From assembly GCF_003205495.1 (NCBI RefSeq), contig NZ_QJRX01000005.1:186001-250000 (forward strand): a stretch of DNA of 64,000 nt, in the 5' to 3' direction. The stretch's first letter is position 1, and each line of letters opens with the position of its first letter. The notes beneath the pieces were generated by a model. It made no database searches. It saw only the letters and a program-made list of their open reading frames with translations, and was not told where the DNA came from. A program made the position numbers and the translations under genes. Shown here piece after piece: positions 54,891-64,000 of the stretch. This stretch comes from Aquipseudomonas alcaligenes. Lineage in GTDB: Bacteria > Pseudomonadota > Gammaproteobacteria > Pseudomonadales > Pseudomonadaceae.

Positions 54891-55466
54891 ATGTCGAATC
54901 AAGACGTCGATGATCGCCGCGAATACTACCGTATCGAGGATACGATCGCACTGGATTTCAGCCTGCTGTCCGGGGCCGAAGCACACGCCAGTGACCCGCT
55001 GCACGACAACTCGCCGCTGTTCAATCTGCTCAGCGAACTGCACCTGACCGACTTCGAGTCGCAGCACCTGTTACGCCATATCAGCGAACGCGACCGCACC
55101 ATGGCCAACTACCTCAAGGTGATCAACAAGCGCATCGACCTGCTCGGCCAGGCCGTGGCGCAGAGCCTGCTGCGCGATGTCGGTGCGCCGCGCCGGGTAT
55201 CCCTCTCCGAGGGCGGCATCAGCTTCAACCACGGCCAGGCGGTGCCCGCCGGCAGTCATCTGGCGATCAAGATGGTGCTGATGCCCCAGGCCCTCGGCCT
55301 GCTGCTGCGGGCCCGGGTGGTGCACTGCCAGGCGCGCGCCGATGGCCAGTTCGAGATCGGCACCGAGTTCGAGGCGCTGACCGATGCCCAGCGCCAGCTG
55401 CTGGCCCGGCACATCCTGCAGAAGCAGGCCCTGGAGCGCCGCCTGGCCAAGGAACAGCAGCGATGA
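54891..55466 (+). CDS. PilZ-domain c-di-GMP-binding protein
   Basis: This 191-residue protein starts with RREYYRIEDTIALDF, which supplies an RxxxR-type motif (REYYR), and has VSLSEGGISF, a degenerate D/NxSxxG. An N-terminal helical insert (LSELHLTDFESQHLLRHI) precedes the barrel, and the C terminus is helical. It probably binds c-di-GMP and acts on an unknown partner. It starts a three-gene operon with overlapping codons (ATGA, GTGA). Divergent from lolC. Confidence 0.88.
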   Translation: MSNQDVDDRREYYRIEDTIALDFSLLSGAEAHASDPLHDNSPLFNLLSELHLTDFESQHLLRHISERDRTMANYLKVINKRIDLLGQAVAQSLLRDVGAPRRVSLSEGGISFNHGQAVPAGSHLAIKMVLMPQALGLLLRARVVHCQARADGQFEIGTEFEALTDAQRQLLARHILQKQALERRLAKEQQR

Positions 55467-55765
55467 AGTGGGCGCACGCCCTGCTCTGCGCCCTGTTGCT
55501 GCCGCCGCCCAGCCTGGCCGAGACCCTGGAAATCCCCCTCGGCCAGCAGGGTGAGGCCGTCACCGGCCTGCCCCGGCTGGGCGAGTCCAAGCGCTCGGTG
55601 CTGGAGCGCTTCGGCCTGGCCGACGAGGAACATCCGCCGGTGGGCCAGCCGCCCATCACCCGCTGGGACTACCGCAGTTTCAGCGTCTATTTCGAATACG
55701 ACCATGTGATCAACAGCGTGCTGCACCATCAGCCGCACCACCCCCTCGACAAGGATCAACCGTGA
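55463..55765 (+). CDS. Small exported protein in the PilZ-GDPD operon
   Basis: This 100-residue protein has a short signal peptide (MKWAHALLCALLLPPPSLAE). The mature part contains GQPPITRWDYRSFSVYFEYDHVINSVL, a SmpA/DUF-like beta-sheet pattern. Starts and stops overlap both neighbours. It is seen in the same place in other Pseudomonas as a conserved hypothetical. Confidence 0.78.
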   Translation: MKWAHALLCALLLPPPSLAETLEIPLGQQGEAVTGLPRLGESKRSVLERFGLADEEHPPVGQPPITRWDYRSFSVYFEYDHVINSVLHHQPHHPLDKDQP

Positions 55766-56481
55766 CCCTGATCTACGGCCACCGCGGCGCCAAGGGCGAA
55801 GCGCCGGAAAACACCCTCGCCAGCTTCCAGCGTTGCCTGGAGCACGGCGTCACCCGTTGCGAGCTCGACCTGCACCTGTCGCGTGACGGCGAACTGATGG
55901 TGATCCACGACCCGACCCTCAAGCGCACCACAGGCCGCCGCGGCAAGGTGGTGGAGCACGATGCCGAGGAACTGGTGAAGCTCGACGCCCGCCAGGGCGG
56001 GCCGGGCTGGAAGACGCCCTGTCCCATCCCCACGCTTGCCAACCTGTTCGAGCAGTGCCCGTTCGAGCACTGGCAGCTGGAAGTCAAAAGCGCCTCGCGG
56101 GTACGCGCGGCGCGCACCGTGCTGGCCATCCAGGCGCTGGCCGAGCGCTTCGGCATCAAGGACCGGGTCACCGTCACCAGCAGCTCGCGCGAGGTGCTGC
56201 GCGCCCTGCGCCGCCTGGCTCCGGAGCTGTCGCGCGGCCTGGTGGCCGAGTACAACTGGCTCGACCCGCTCAAGGTCGCTGCCCACCATGGCTGCTCGAT
56301 GCTCGCGCTGAACTGGACCCTGTGCACGCCGGAACGCCTGCTCAAGGCGCAGAAGGCCGGCCTGCACGTGTCGGTATGGACGGTCAACGAGCCGGCGCTG
56401 ATGCGCCGCCTGGCCGACTTCGGCGTGGACAGCATCATCACCGACTTCCCGGGGCTGGCGGTGGATACGCTCAAGCGCTAG
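55762..56481 (+). CDS. Glycerophosphodiester phosphodiesterase
   Basis: This 239-residue TIM barrel has GHRGAKGEAPENTLASF, the metal site CELDLHLSRDGELMVIHDP, and SVWTVNEPALMRRL near the end, typical of cytoplasmic UgpQ-type enzymes. It hydrolyses glycerophosphodiesters to glycerol-3-phosphate. It has no signal peptide. GTG start (GTGA overlap) at 55762. Confidence 0.93.
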   Translation: MTLIYGHRGAKGEAPENTLASFQRCLEHGVTRCELDLHLSRDGELMVIHDPTLKRTTGRRGKVVEHDAEELVKLDARQGGPGWKTPCPIPTLANLFEQCPFEHWQLEVKSASRVRAARTVLAIQALAERFGIKDRVTVTSSSREVLRALRRLAPELSRGLVAEYNWLDPLKVAAHHGCSMLALNWTLCTPERLLKAQKAGLHVSVWTVNEPALMRRLADFGVDSIITDFPGLAVDTLKR

Positions 56482-56496
56482 CAGGCGGCTCCGCTG

Positions 56497-56578
56497 CCGG
56501 ATTGCATCCGGGCTACGGACTGTTCCCGAAGCCTATTAGCCCGCGTGTACATCCCCTCTCCCATTTATGGGAGAGGGG
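56497..56578. repeat. Two intergenic palindromes (repeat cluster)
   Basis: CCGGAT-TGC-ATCCGG at 56497-56511 is followed by a 12-bp perfect palindrome CCCCTCTCCCAT-TT-ATGGGAGAGGGG at 56553-56578. Both types look like short dispersed Pseudomonas repeats (REP-like), remembered rather than tested. No gene is seen in 56482-56720. Confidence 0.5.
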
Positions 56579-56584
56579 AGAAAG

Positions 56585-56612
56585 AAAAACCGGCCCTTGG
56601 GCCGGTTTTTTT
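56585..56612. terminator. Bidirectional terminator after the GDPD gene
   Basis: AAAAACCGGCCC and GGGCCGGTTTTT flank a TT loop. It ends the plus-strand PilZ-GDPD operon. Confidence 0.85.
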
Positions 56613-56689
56613 CTTGCAGCATCGCGCCTGGTCAGAAGCTCTCCCGGTTCGGCCAGCGCCAGCTGCGGGAGTCGCCGAGGGGGTCATCC

Positions 56690-56714
56690 CCGACCGGTTC
56701 AGGCCACCGGTCGG
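56690..56714 (-). repeat. Perfect 9-bp hairpin just after sthA
   Basis: CCGACCGGT (56690-56698) and ACCGGTCGG (56706-56714) with a 7-nt loop lie 6 bp beyond the sthA stop codon. No T-run follows on the minus strand, so it may stabilise the mRNA 3' end. Confidence 0.5.
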
Positions 56715-56720
56715 AGCCGC

Positions 56721-58115
56721 TCAAAAAAGCCGGTTGAGACCGTCGAACGCCGCCACCCGGTAGGCCTCGGCCATGGTCGGGTAGTTGAAGGTGGTGTTGA
56801 CGAAGTACTTGATGCTATTCGCCTCGCCCTTCTGGTTCATGATCGCCTGGCCGATGTGCACGATCTCCGAGGCCTGGTAGCCGAAGCAGTGCACGCCGAG
56901 GATCTCCAGGGTCTCGCGGTGGAACAGGATCTTCAGCATGCCCACCGGCTCGTGGGAGATCTGCGCGCGCGCCATGCCCTTGAAGAAGGCCTTGCCGACC
57001 TCGTAGGGAATCTTGGCCTGGGTCAGTTCCTTCTCGTTCTTGCCGATCGAGCTGATCTCCGGGATGGTGTAGATGCCGGTCGGCACGTCGTCGACAAAGC
57101 GCCAGCTGTCGTTCTCCACCGCGCTGCCGGCGGCCGAACGGCCCTGGTCATAGGCGGCGCTGGCCAGGCTCGGCCAGCCGATCACGTCGCCGGCGGCGAA
57201 GATGTTGCTGATCGGGGTGCGGTAGAACTGGTCGACCTCGATCTGCCCGCGGCTGTTGACCTTGATGCCGATGTTCTCCAGGCCCAGCTTGTCGGTGTTG
57301 CCGGTCCGACCGTTGCACCACAGCAGGCAGTCGGCCTTGATCTTCTTGCCCGACTTGAGGTGCAGGATCACGCCGTTCTCCAGGCCCTCGATGCGCTCGT
57401 ACTCCTCGTTGTGGCGAATCAGCACGTTGTTGTTGCGCAGGTGGTAGCTCAGTGCGTCGGAGATCTCGTCGTCGAGGAAGCTGAGCAGCTGGTCGCGGTT
57501 GTCGATCAGGTCGACCAGCACGCCGAGGCCGCTGAAGATCGAGGCGTACTCGGAGCCGATCACCCCGGCGCCGTAGATGATGATGCGGCGCGGCGTATGG
57601 GTCAGGCTGAGGATGGTGTCGCTGTCGTAGATGCGCGGGTGGTTGAAGTCCACGTCCGCCGGACGGTAGGGGCGCGAGCCGGTGGCGATGACGATCTGCT
57701 TGGCCACCAGTTTTTCCACCACGCCGCTGGTGCACACCACTTCCACGGTCTGCTCGTCGGCGAAGCTGGCGGTGCCGAAGAACACATCGATGCGGTTGCG
57801 CGCGTAGTAGCCGGTGCGCGAGGCGACCTGCTTGGCGATCACCCGCTCGGCGCTCTTCAGCACGTCGGGGAAGGAGAACCAGCGCGGTTCGCCGATCTGG
57901 CGGAACAGCGGGTTGGTGTTGTACTGCATGATCTGCCGTACCGAATGGCGCAGGGCCTTGGACGGGATGGTGCCGAGGTGGGTGCAGTTGCCGCCGACCA
58001 GCGGGCGGTTGTCGACCACCGCCACCTTGCGCCCGGCCTTGGCCGCGTTCATTGCCGCGCCCTCGCCCGCCGGACCGGAACCGAGCACCACCACGTCGTA
58101 GTTGTAGACCGCCAT
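56721..58115 (-). CDS. sthA: Soluble pyridine nucleotide transhydrogenase
   Basis: This 464-residue flavoprotein of the disulfide-reductase fold interconverts NADPH and [19 protein letters not shown] binds FAD and [13 protein letters not shown] binds NAD(P). The usual redox CxxxxC is replaced by [11 protein letters not shown] with a single Cys, as expected for Sth[19 protein letters not shown] follows. Located next to the nqr cluster as in P. aeruginosa. Confidence 0.96.
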   Translation of the reverse strand: MAVYNYDVVVLGSGPAGEGAAMNAAKAGRKVAVVDNRPLVGGNCTHLGTIPSKALRHSVRQIMQYNTNPLFRQIGEPRWFSFPDVLKSAERVIAKQVASRTGYYARNRIDVFFGTASFADEQTVEVVCTSGVVEKLVAKQIVIATGSRPYRPADVDFNHPRIYDSDTILSLTHTPRRIIIYGAGVIGSEYASIFSGLGVLVDLIDNRDQLLSFLDDEISDALSYHLRNNNVLIRHNEEYERIEGLENGVILHLKSGKKIKADCLLWCNGRTGNTDKLGLENIGIKVNSRGQIEVDQFYRTPISNIFAAGDVIGWPSLASAAYDQGRSAAGSAVENDSWRFVDDVPTGIYTIPEISSIGKNEKELTQAKIPYEVGKAFFKGMARAQISHEPVGMLKILFHRETLEILGVHCFGYQASEIVHIGQAIMNQKGEANSIKYFVNTTFNYPTMAEAYRVAAFDGLNRLF

Positions 58116-58222
58116 GCTTACTCCTTTCAGAACTGCTCAGGGCGCCCGAGGCGCCCTGCAGGTGCCTTAGCGGCACTTTCTTGTCATCGTCCCAGCTTAG
58201 CCGGGCCGTTTTGCCCGGCACA

Positions 58223-58456
58223 TTAGCGCTTGGTCGCGTCGTAGGCGAGCTTTGCGTCCACTACATCGCCTTTCTGTTCGCGATTGACCTCTTCGCACTT
58301 CTCGCGGCTGCCACCACAGATCGAGCACTCCTTCTCGATGCCGAGGTTGGCGATACCGCCGCAGGAACCGGCGATGGGCTTGCGCCCCATGAGCACACCG
58401 ACGGCCATGCCCAGCACCACCAGCAGCATGAGACCGAATACCAGCAACCAGGTCAT
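58223..58456 (-). CDS. nqrM: Na+-NQR maturation factor NqrM
   Basis: This 77-residue protein has one N-terminal transmembrane helix and four conserved cysteines (CGGIANLGIEKECSICGGSREKC) of the DUF539/NqrM family. It is needed to insert the iron centre between NqrD and NqrE. Its ATG overlaps the apbE stop (58453-58456). Confidence 0.94.
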   Translation of the reverse strand: MTWLLVFGLMLLVVLGMAVGVLMGRKPIAGSCGGIANLGIEKECSICGGSREKCEEVNREQKGDVVDAKLAYDATKR

Positions 58457-59538
58457 GGCGTTTCTCCTGCGCCGAAATGGCGCTCGAAAGCGGGCGTCGC
58501 GCGGGTGGCGAAGCCCTGGTCGGTACGGGTGACGAAGAAGGCCGCCACCTGCGCCTGTTCGGCGAAGGCATAGCCACGCTCGGGGCCCAGTACCATCAAT
58601 AGCGTAGACAGCCCGTCGGCGCGCAGGGTCTGCGCATCGACCACCGTCACCGCCGCCAGGCGGTGGCTGATCGGTGCGCCGGTCTGCGGGTCGAGGGTGT
58701 GCGAGTAGCGCTTGCCGTCGCGTTCGAAATAGTTGCGGTAGTCGCCGGAAGTCGAGACGCCCAGGCCATCCAGCGCCAGCACCTTCTGCGCCACCTGGCG
58801 ATCGTCGCGCGGCGCCTCGATGGCCACGCGCCAGGCGCTGCCGTCCGGCTTGCGCCCGGCCGCCTTGAGCTCGCCGGTGACATCCAGCAGGTAGCTCTGC
58901 ACGCCCAGCTCGGCCAGGCGCGCGGCGATGCGATCGACCGTATGGCCGGCGGCGATGCTGTTGAGGTCGAGCTGCACGGCGGCGTCCTTGCACAGCTGCT
59001 CGCCGTCGATGCGCAGGTGCTGATGACCGGTGCGCTGGCGCACCTCGGCGATTTCCTCCGCCGTCGGCACCCGCTCGCCACGCGACTGCGGGCCGAAGCC
59101 CCAGAGGTCGAGCAGCGGCTCCAGGGTCAGGTCGAAGGCCCCGCCACTGTCGGCGGACAGCCGCTCGCCGAAACGCACCAGCTCCAGCACCGGAGCAGGC
59201 ATGGCACGGCAGCTGCCGGCCGGCAGGCGATTGAACGCGGAGAGATCGGAATCGGCGCGCCAGGTGGACATCTGCTGGTCCACCTCGGCCAGCAGGCCCT
59301 CGACTTCGGCCTTGAGGGCGGCAGGCTCAGGCGTACCCTCGCCCGCCACGTATTTCAGCGAGTAGTGACTGCCCATGGTCGGGCCGCCGAACTCCTCGAT
59401 CTTCTCGCCGCAACCGGCCAGCAGGATGCTGGCCAGCAGCAGGCATATCGCGGGACAAACTTGGCTTGAGTGGCGTAGCGAGCGCGGCGCATTGGGTCGC
59501 AGCCAGCGCGCAGGAACCGCAGTGTACGAACAGTACAT
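58453..59538 (-). CDS. apbE: FAD:protein FMN transferase ApbE (lipoprotein)
   Basis: This protein attaches FMN to threonines of NqrB and NqrC. From ATG 59538 it has 361 residues. A lipobox LLAGC is preceded by an unusually long n-region. GPTMGSHYSLKY, SGGAFDLTLEPLLDLWGFG and STSGDYRNYFERDGKRYSHTLDP are ApbE motifs. IAAGHTVD and LDVTGE differ from the more common IAKGxxVD and GGE forms. The frame is open back to a GTG at 59607 that overlaps the nqrF stop. The segment 59470-59590 looks inserted (see findings), so the true start is uncertain. Confidence 0.88.
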   Translation of the reverse strand: MYCSYTAVPARWLRPNAPRSLRHSSQVCPAICLLLASILLAGCGEKIEEFGGPTMGSHYSLKYVAGEGTPEPAALKAEVEGLLAEVDQQMSTWRADSDLSAFNRLPAGSCRAMPAPVLELVRFGERLSADSGGAFDLTLEPLLDLWGFGPQSRGERVPTAEEIAEVRQRTGHQHLRIDGEQLCKDAAVQLDLNSIAAGHTVDRIAARLAELGVQSYLLDVTGELKAAGRKPDGSAWRVAIEAPRDDRQVAQKVLALDGLGVSTSGDYRNYFERDGKRYSHTLDPQTGAPISHRLAAVTVVDAQTLRADGLSTLLMVLGPERGYAFAEQAQVAAFFVTRTDQGFATRATPAFERHFGAGETP

Positions 59539-59599
59539 GAGGATTCCGAGCACTGCCTGCGGCACAAGACGCAAGCGCAGTAGCCAATCAGGCCGAGTT

Positions 59600-60823
59600 T
59601 TAACCACCGAAATCGTCCAGCAGAATGTTCTCGCGCTCGACGCCCAGGTCCAGCAGCATCTTGATCACGGCGGCATTCATCATGGGCGGGCCGCACATGT
59701 AGAACTCGCAATCCTCGGGGGCCGGATGGTCCTTGAGGTACTGCTCGTACAGCACGTTGTGGATAAAGCCTTTCAACCCCTGCCAATTGTCTTCCGGCTG
59801 CGGATCGGACAGCGCCAGGTGCCACTCGAAGTTGGGGTTCTCCGCGGCGAGCTGGTCGTACTCCTCGACGTAGAACGCCTCGCGCAGCGAGCGCGCGCCA
59901 TACCAGAAGCTGATCTTGCGCTTGGACTTGAGGCGCTTGAGCTGGTCGAAGATGTGCGAGCGCATCGGCGCCATGCCGGCGCCACCGCCGATGAAGATCA
60001 TCTCGGCGTCGGTGTCCTTGGCGAAGAACTCGCCGAACGGGCCGTACACGGTGACCTTGTCGCCCGGCTTGAGGTTGAACACCCAGGACGACATCTGGCC
60101 CGGCGGCAGATGGTCCTTGCCCGGCGGCGGCGAGGCGATGCGGATGTTGAATTTGACGATGCCCTTCTCGTCCGGGTAGTTGGCCATGGAGTAGGCGCGG
60201 ATCACCGTCTCGTCGACCTTGGACACGTACTTCCACTGGTTGAACTTGTCCCAGTCGCCACGGTACTCGGGCTGGATGTCGAAGTCCTTGTAGTTGACCA
60301 CGTGCGGCGGGCATTCCAGCTGCACGTAGCCACCGGCGCGGAAGTCCACGCTCTCGCCTTCCGGCAGGCGCAGGGTCAGCTCCTTGATGAAGGTGGCGAC
60401 GTTGGGGTTGGACTCCACCGTGCACTCCCACTTCTTCACGCCGAACACCGACTCTTCCACCTCGATGTGCATGTCCTGCTTGACCGGGGTCTGGCAGGAC
60501 AGGCGCCAGCCGGCCTTGGCCTCGCGCTTGGTGAAGTGCGACTCCTCGGTCGGCAGCATCTCGCCGCCGCCGCTTTCGACGATGCACTTGCACTGCGCGC
60601 AGGTGCCGCCGCCGCCACAGGCCGAGGACAGGAACACGTTGTTCGCCGCCAGGGTCTGCAGCAGCTTGCCGCCGGCCGGCACGGTCAGGGTGCGCTCGCC
60701 GTTGATGACAATGTTCACGTCGCCGCTGGAGACCAGCTTGGCGCGGGCCGCCAGGATGATCACCACCAGCGCCAGGACGATGGCGGTGAACATGCCGATG
60801 GCCAATGCGATTTCGAAACCCAT
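59600..60823 (-). CDS. nqrF: Na+-NQR subunit F
   Basis: This 407-residue NADH-oxidising subunit has an N-terminal transmembrane helix and a 2Fe-2S ferredoxin domain with [12 protein letters not shown] and a distant Cys (LSCQ). The FAD domain has [11 protein letters not shown] and the NADH domain has [12 protein letters not shown]. It delivers electrons from NADH to the complex. Confidence 0.97.
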   Translation of the reverse strand: MGFEIALAIGMFTAIVLALVVIILAARAKLVSSGDVNIVINGERTLTVPAGGKLLQTLAANNVFLSSACGGGGTCAQCKCIVESGGGEMLPTEESHFTKREAKAGWRLSCQTPVKQDMHIEVEESVFGVKKWECTVESNPNVATFIKELTLRLPEGESVDFRAGGYVQLECPPHVVNYKDFDIQPEYRGDWDKFNQWKYVSKVDETVIRAYSMANYPDEKGIVKFNIRIASPPPGKDHLPPGQMSSWVFNLKPGDKVTVYGPFGEFFAKDTDAEMIFIGGGAGMAPMRSHIFDQLKRLKSKRKISFWYGARSLREAFYVEEYDQLAAENPNFEWHLALSDPQPEDNWQGLKGFIHNVLYEQYLKDHPAPEDCEFYMCGPPMMNAAVIKMLLDLGVERENILLDDFGG

Positions 60824-60833
60824 CAGGTGCTCC

Positions 60834-61442
60834 TTACAGCTGAATGCCGCCGAACGACATGAAGCCGAGCGACATCAGACCGATGGTGATGAAGGTGATG
60901 CCCAGGCCCTGCAGGCCCTCGGGGACATCGCTGTACTTGAGCTTCTCGCGGATGCCGGCCAGCAGGGCGATGGCCAGGGCCCAGGAGAAACCGGAACCGA
61001 GGCCGTAGGTGACGCTTTCGGCCAGGTTGTAGTCGCGCTCCACCATGAACAGCGAACCGGCCATGATGGCGCAGTTCACCGTGATCAGCGGCAGGAACAC
61101 GCCGAGCGCGTTGTACAGGCTGGGCACGAACTTATCGAGGAGCATCTCGAGGATCTGCACGAGGGCGGCGATCACCCCGATGTAGCTGAGCAGGCCGAGG
61201 AAGGACAGGTCCACCTCCGGCAGCCCGGCCCAGGCCAGCGCACCTTCCTTGAGGAGGTAGGTGTAGATCAGGTTGTTGGCCGGCACGGTGATGGTCTGCA
61301 CCACCACCACAGCGATGCCGAGGCCAATGGCGGTTTCCACCTTCTTCGAGATGGCGATGAAGGTGCACATGCCGAGGAAGAAGGCCAGCGCCATGTTCTC
61401 GATGAACACGGCCTTCACGAACAGGCTGAGGTAATGCTCCAT
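60834..61442 (-). CDS. nqrE: Na+-NQR subunit E
   Basis: This 202-residue membrane subunit has about six helices, with LGMCTFIA and [10 protein letters not shown] carrying the cysteines that hold the intramembrane iron with NqrD. The ATG overlaps the nqrD stop (TGATG). Confidence 0.97.
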   Translation of the reverse strand: MEHYLSLFVKAVFIENMALAFFLGMCTFIAISKKVETAIGLGIAVVVVQTITVPANNLIYTYLLKEGALAWAGLPEVDLSFLGLLSYIGVIAALVQILEMLLDKFVPSLYNALGVFLPLITVNCAIMAGSLFMVERDYNLAESVTYGLGSGFSWALAIALLAGIREKLKYSDVPEGLQGLGITFITIGLMSLGFMSFGGIQL

Positions 61443-62110
61443 CAGTAGGCCTCCTTATCCGAAACCTGCGGGGCCATGCGGAAGGCCGGAGCCTCCTTCT
61501 GTGCCGGCTTCCAGCTGCGCAGCGCCCAGATGATCAGGCCGATCAGGAAGAACGCCGAAGGCGGCAGCAGCAGCATGCCGTTGGGCTGGTACCAGCCGCC
61601 GTCGCTGACGGTGGGCAGCACGCTGTAGCCGAGCAGCTTGCCGGCACCGAACAGCTCGCGGATCACCCCGAGGACGATCAGCATGGCGCTGTAGCCCAGG
61701 CCGTTACCGATGCCGTCGAAGAACGACAGCAGCGGCGGGTTCTGCATGGCGAAAGCCTCGGCGCGGCCCATGACGATGCAGTTGGTGATGATCAGGCCGA
61801 CGAACACCGACAGCTGCTTGGCCAGGCTGAAGGCGAAGGCCTTGAGGATCTGGTCCACCACAATCACCAGCGAGGCGATGATCACCATCTGCACGATCAT
61901 GCGGATCGAGCTGGGGATCTGGCTGCGGATCAGCGAGATGAACAGGTTGGAGAAGCCGGTCACCAGGGTCAGGGCAACCGACATCACCAGCGCGGTCTTC
62001 AGGTTGGAGGTCACCGCCAGCGCCGAGCAGATGCCGAGGATCTGCAGGCCGATGGGGTTGTTATGCACGATCGGGTCGAGCAGTACGCTCTTGATGGTGG
62101 GTTGCGACAT
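61442..62110 (-). CDS. nqrD: Na+-NQR subunit D
   Basis: This 222-residue membrane subunit pairs with Nqr[13 protein letters not shown] and [14 protein letters not shown] carry its iron-binding cysteines. The start at 62110 ([13 protein letters not shown]) has GGGGAGG upstream. Confidence 0.97.
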   Translation of the reverse strand: MSQPTIKSVLLDPIVHNNPIGLQILGICSALAVTSNLKTALVMSVALTLVTGFSNLFISLIRSQIPSSIRMIVQMVIIASLVIVVDQILKAFAFSLAKQLSVFVGLIITNCIVMGRAEAFAMQNPPLLSFFDGIGNGLGYSAMLIVLGVIRELFGAGKLLGYSVLPTVSDGGWYQPNGMLLLPPSAFFLIGLIIWALRSWKPAQKEAPAFRMAPQVSDKEAY

Positions 62111-62112
62111 GT

Positions 62113-62898
62113 TCACGCCTCCCCTTTCTTGAGGTTGGCCAGCAGCGGGCCGAAGCCGCTCTCGCCGAGCCAGAAATGCAGCAGGTTGTTGACGCCCTTG
62201 CTGGTCAGGGTGGCGCCGGCCAGGCCGTCGACCTGGTGGGTGGCCCTGGCCGACTGCGCATCGACGCTGCCCTTGATGATCTCCACGGCCAGTTGGCCCT
62301 GCTCGTCGAACAGGGTCTTGCCGGACCACAGCGCCTTCCACTTCGGGTTGTCCACTTCGCCGCCGAGACCGGGGGTCTCGCCATGCTGGTAGAAGCCGAA
62401 GCCGACCACGGTGTTGAGGTCACCCTTGACGGCGATGAAACCGTACAGGGTCGACCACAGGCCGTAGCCACGCACTGGCAGGATCAGGGTGTCCAGCGCG
62501 CCGTCCTTCTCCACCAGGTAGACGGTGGTGAAGTTTTCGCGACGCTTGATCGAGGCGATGTCCTGCTCGCCGGACAGGGCCAGGGACAGCTTGGGGTCCT
62601 TGGCCGCCTTGAGCGGGTCGAAGCTGGCAGGGTCCTGGGCGTCGCTGAAGGCGCCCTTGTCCAGGTCCACCACGCGGGCCTGGATGCGCTCGGCGAACAG
62701 CGCCTTCACTTCGCGGGCGGACATGCCCGCCTCGCCCAGGCCGGCGATGGCCAGGATGCTGCGCTGCTTGTCCAGCTGGCGGTTCTCCACCTGCGCAGGC
62801 TTGAGCGCCACGGCCGCGCCGGCGACGAACACCGAGCAGACCAGGCACACCAGCACCGCGACGGTGAGGGTACGTACAGTCGATTCCTTGTTAGCCAC
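62113..62898 (-). CDS. nqrC: Na+-NQR subunit C
   Basis: This 261-residue subunit has one N-terminal helix and a periplasmic FMN domain with [10 protein letters not shown], whose threonine is the covalent FMN site. GTG start overlaps the nqrB stop by 8 bp. Confidence 0.96.
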   Translation of the reverse strand: MANKESTVRTLTVAVLVCLVCSVFVAGAAVALKPAQVENRQLDKQRSILAIAGLGEAGMSAREVKALFAERIQARVVDLDKGAFSDAQDPASFDPLKAAKDPKLSLALSGEQDIASIKRRENFTTVYLVEKDGALDTLILPVRGYGLWSTLYGFIAVKGDLNTVVGFGFYQHGETPGLGGEVDNPKWKALWSGKTLFDEQGQLAVEIIKGSVDAQSARATHQVDGLAGATLTSKGVNNLLHFWLGESGFGPLLANLKKGEA

Positions 62899-64000
62899 GG
62901 GCGAGCCTCCGCTTGATGTTGGCCTGCACCACGAAGTGGTCGATCAGCGGTGCACAGAGGTTGGCGAACAGGATCGCCAGCATCATGCCTTCCGGGAAGG
63001 CCGGGTTGACCACGCGGATCAGCACCACCATGACGCCGATCAGCGCGCCGAACAGCCACTTGCCGGTGTTGGTCATGGACGCCGACACCGGGTCGGTGGC
63101 CATGAAGATCATGCCGAAGGCGAAGCCGCCGACCACCAGGTGCCAGTACCAGGGCATGGCGAACATGGGGTTGCTGTCCGAGCCGATGGCATTGAACAGG
63201 GTGCTCATGGCGATCATGCCGAGCATGACGCCGGAGACGATGCGCCAGGAGGCGATCTTGGTCAGCAGCAGGAAGGCGCCGCCGATGAAGATGGCCAGGG
63301 TGCTGGTTTCGCCCATGGAGCCCTGCTCCAGGCCGATGAAGGCATTCGTCCAGGTCAGGCCGTTGGCCGCGACCTGCTCCATGCCGCTGGCGGCGGCCAC
63401 GGACAGGGCGGTGGCGCCGGCATAGCCGTCCACCGCGGTCCACACCATGTCGCCGGACATGTCCGCCGGGTAGGCGAAGAACAGGAAGGCCCGCCCGACC
63501 AGGGCCGGGTTGAGGAAGTTCTTGCCGGTGCCGCCGAACACTTCCTTGCCGATCACCACGCCGAAGCTGATGCCCAGGGCCACCTGCCACAGCGGGATGT
63601 CCGGCGGCAGGGTCAGGGCAAACAGCACGGAGGTGACGAAGAAGCCTTCGTTGACCTCGTGGCGGCGGATGGAGGCGAACAGCACCTCCCAGAAGCCGCC
63701 GACGATGAAGGTGGTCAGGTACACCGGCAGGAAGAAGGCCGCGCCCTGGATGAAGTTGTCCCAGACACTGGTCGGGTCGAAGCCCGCCAGCGCGCCGATC
63801 AGGCCGAAGCGCCAGCCGTCCTGGGCCGCCAGCAGCTCGGCGTTGCCGGCGAAGATGCTGTTGGCCTGGTAGCCGATGTTCCACATGCCGAAGAACATCG
63901 CCGGGAAGGTGCACAGCCACACGGTGATCATCATGCGCTTGAGGTCGATGCCGTCACGCACATGGGCGGTGCTCTTGGTCACGCTGCCGGGGCGGTAGAA
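62891..64000 (-). CDS. nqrB: Na+-NQR subunit B (partial at right edge)
   Basis: The frame runs to the window edge; the visible part begins [22 protein letters not shown], so about 40 N-terminal residues are missing. About ten transmembrane helices, [10 protein letters not shown] with the FMN-carrying Thr and ribosomal-like C terminus identify NqrB, the Na+ channel and riboflavin-binding subunit. An internal GTG at 63982 is not the true start. Confidence 0.96.
   Translation of the reverse strand, partial: FYRPGSVTKSTAHVRDGIDLKRMMITVWLCTFPAMFFGMWNIGYQANSIFAGNAELLAAQDGWRFGLIGALAGFDPTSVWDNFIQGAAFFLPVYLTTFIVGGFWEVLFASIRRHEVNEGFFVTSVLFALTLPPDIPLWQVALGISFGVVIGKEVFGGTGKNFLNPALVGRAFLFFAYPADMSGDMVWTAVDGYAGATALSVAAASGMEQVAANGLTWTNAFIGLEQGSMGETSTLAIFIGGAFLLLTKIASWRIVSGVMLGMIAMSTLFNAIGSDSNPMFAMPWYWHLVVGGFAFGMIFMATDPVSASMTNTGKWLFGALIGVMVVLIRVVNPAFPEGMMLAILFANLCAPLIDHFVVQANIKRRLARG

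Noticed and set aside
56055..58226. 723-codon open frame opposite GDPD and sthA
   Set aside because: It crosses a terminator and is antisense to sthA; composition is that of a shadow frame.

Overview
The window is a GC-rich chromosomal segment of a Pseudomonas. Gene order from about 25 to 64 kb (TetR regulator, class V aminotransferase, rgsA sRNA, tatD, pilZ, holB, tmk, mltG, pabC, fabF, acpP, fabG, fabD, plsX, rpmF, yceD, maf, sppA, HAD, rluC, rne, murB, ptpA, kdsB, trm112-like, lpxK, exbD, exbB, comEC, DUF2062, lol genes, PilZ, GDPD, sthA, nqrM, apbE, nqrFEDCB) follows the P. aeruginosa PA2957-PA2998 region as I remember it. The species cannot be fixed from sequence alone.

Region 1 (1-20 kb) is accessory in character, and its GC looks lower in places than the core. 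It opens with the end of batD and a Coq4-like protein. Next come two tandem Crp/Fnr-type regulators, a REC-PAS-GGDEF-EAL protein and a cyclopropane-fatty-acid synthase-like methyltransferase. The rest is a long series of small envelope and stress proteins: OmpA/DUF4398 lipoproteins, a DUF883/YqjE/YqjK-type trio, a ferritin-like protein, DUF3309, a phospholipase-D-type lipoprotein, a BON-domain protein, two CsbD proteins, proline-rich disordered proteins and a Na+/H+ antiporter. About ten intergenic regions here carry exact or degraded copies of one 16-bp dyad, TGTNC-N6-GNACA, with a GCTAGC-like core. Its geometry is that of a Crp/Fnr operator, and one perfect copy lies in front of the first Crp/Fnr gene. 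I read this as an undescribed stress regulon, probably controlled by one or both tandem regulators. This is the main discovery candidate.

Region 2 (20-27 kb) holds a divergent LysR/RidA pair, DUF1285 and DUF4823 genes, a radical SAM protein next to moaA, a TetR regulator, a class V aminotransferase and the probable RpoS-linked sRNA RgsA.

Region 3 (27-51 kb) is the core of fatty-acid and envelope biogenesis. yceD-rpmF-plsX-fabD-fabG is followed by acpP with its own promoter, then fabF-pabC-mltG-tmk-holB-pilZ-tatD, all on the minus strand with many overlapping starts. sppA-HAD-rluC and rne are divergent, and rne has a leader of about 530 nt. murB-ptpA-kdsB-trm112-lpxK-exbD-exbB supply peptidoglycan, LPS and energy-transduction functions, followed by comEC.

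Region 4 (51-64 kb) has the LolCDE lipoprotein exporter, a PilZ protein with two small downstream genes, soluble transhydrogenase, and the Na+-translocating NADH:quinone reductase operon with its maturation factors NqrM and ApbE. nqrB runs off the right edge.
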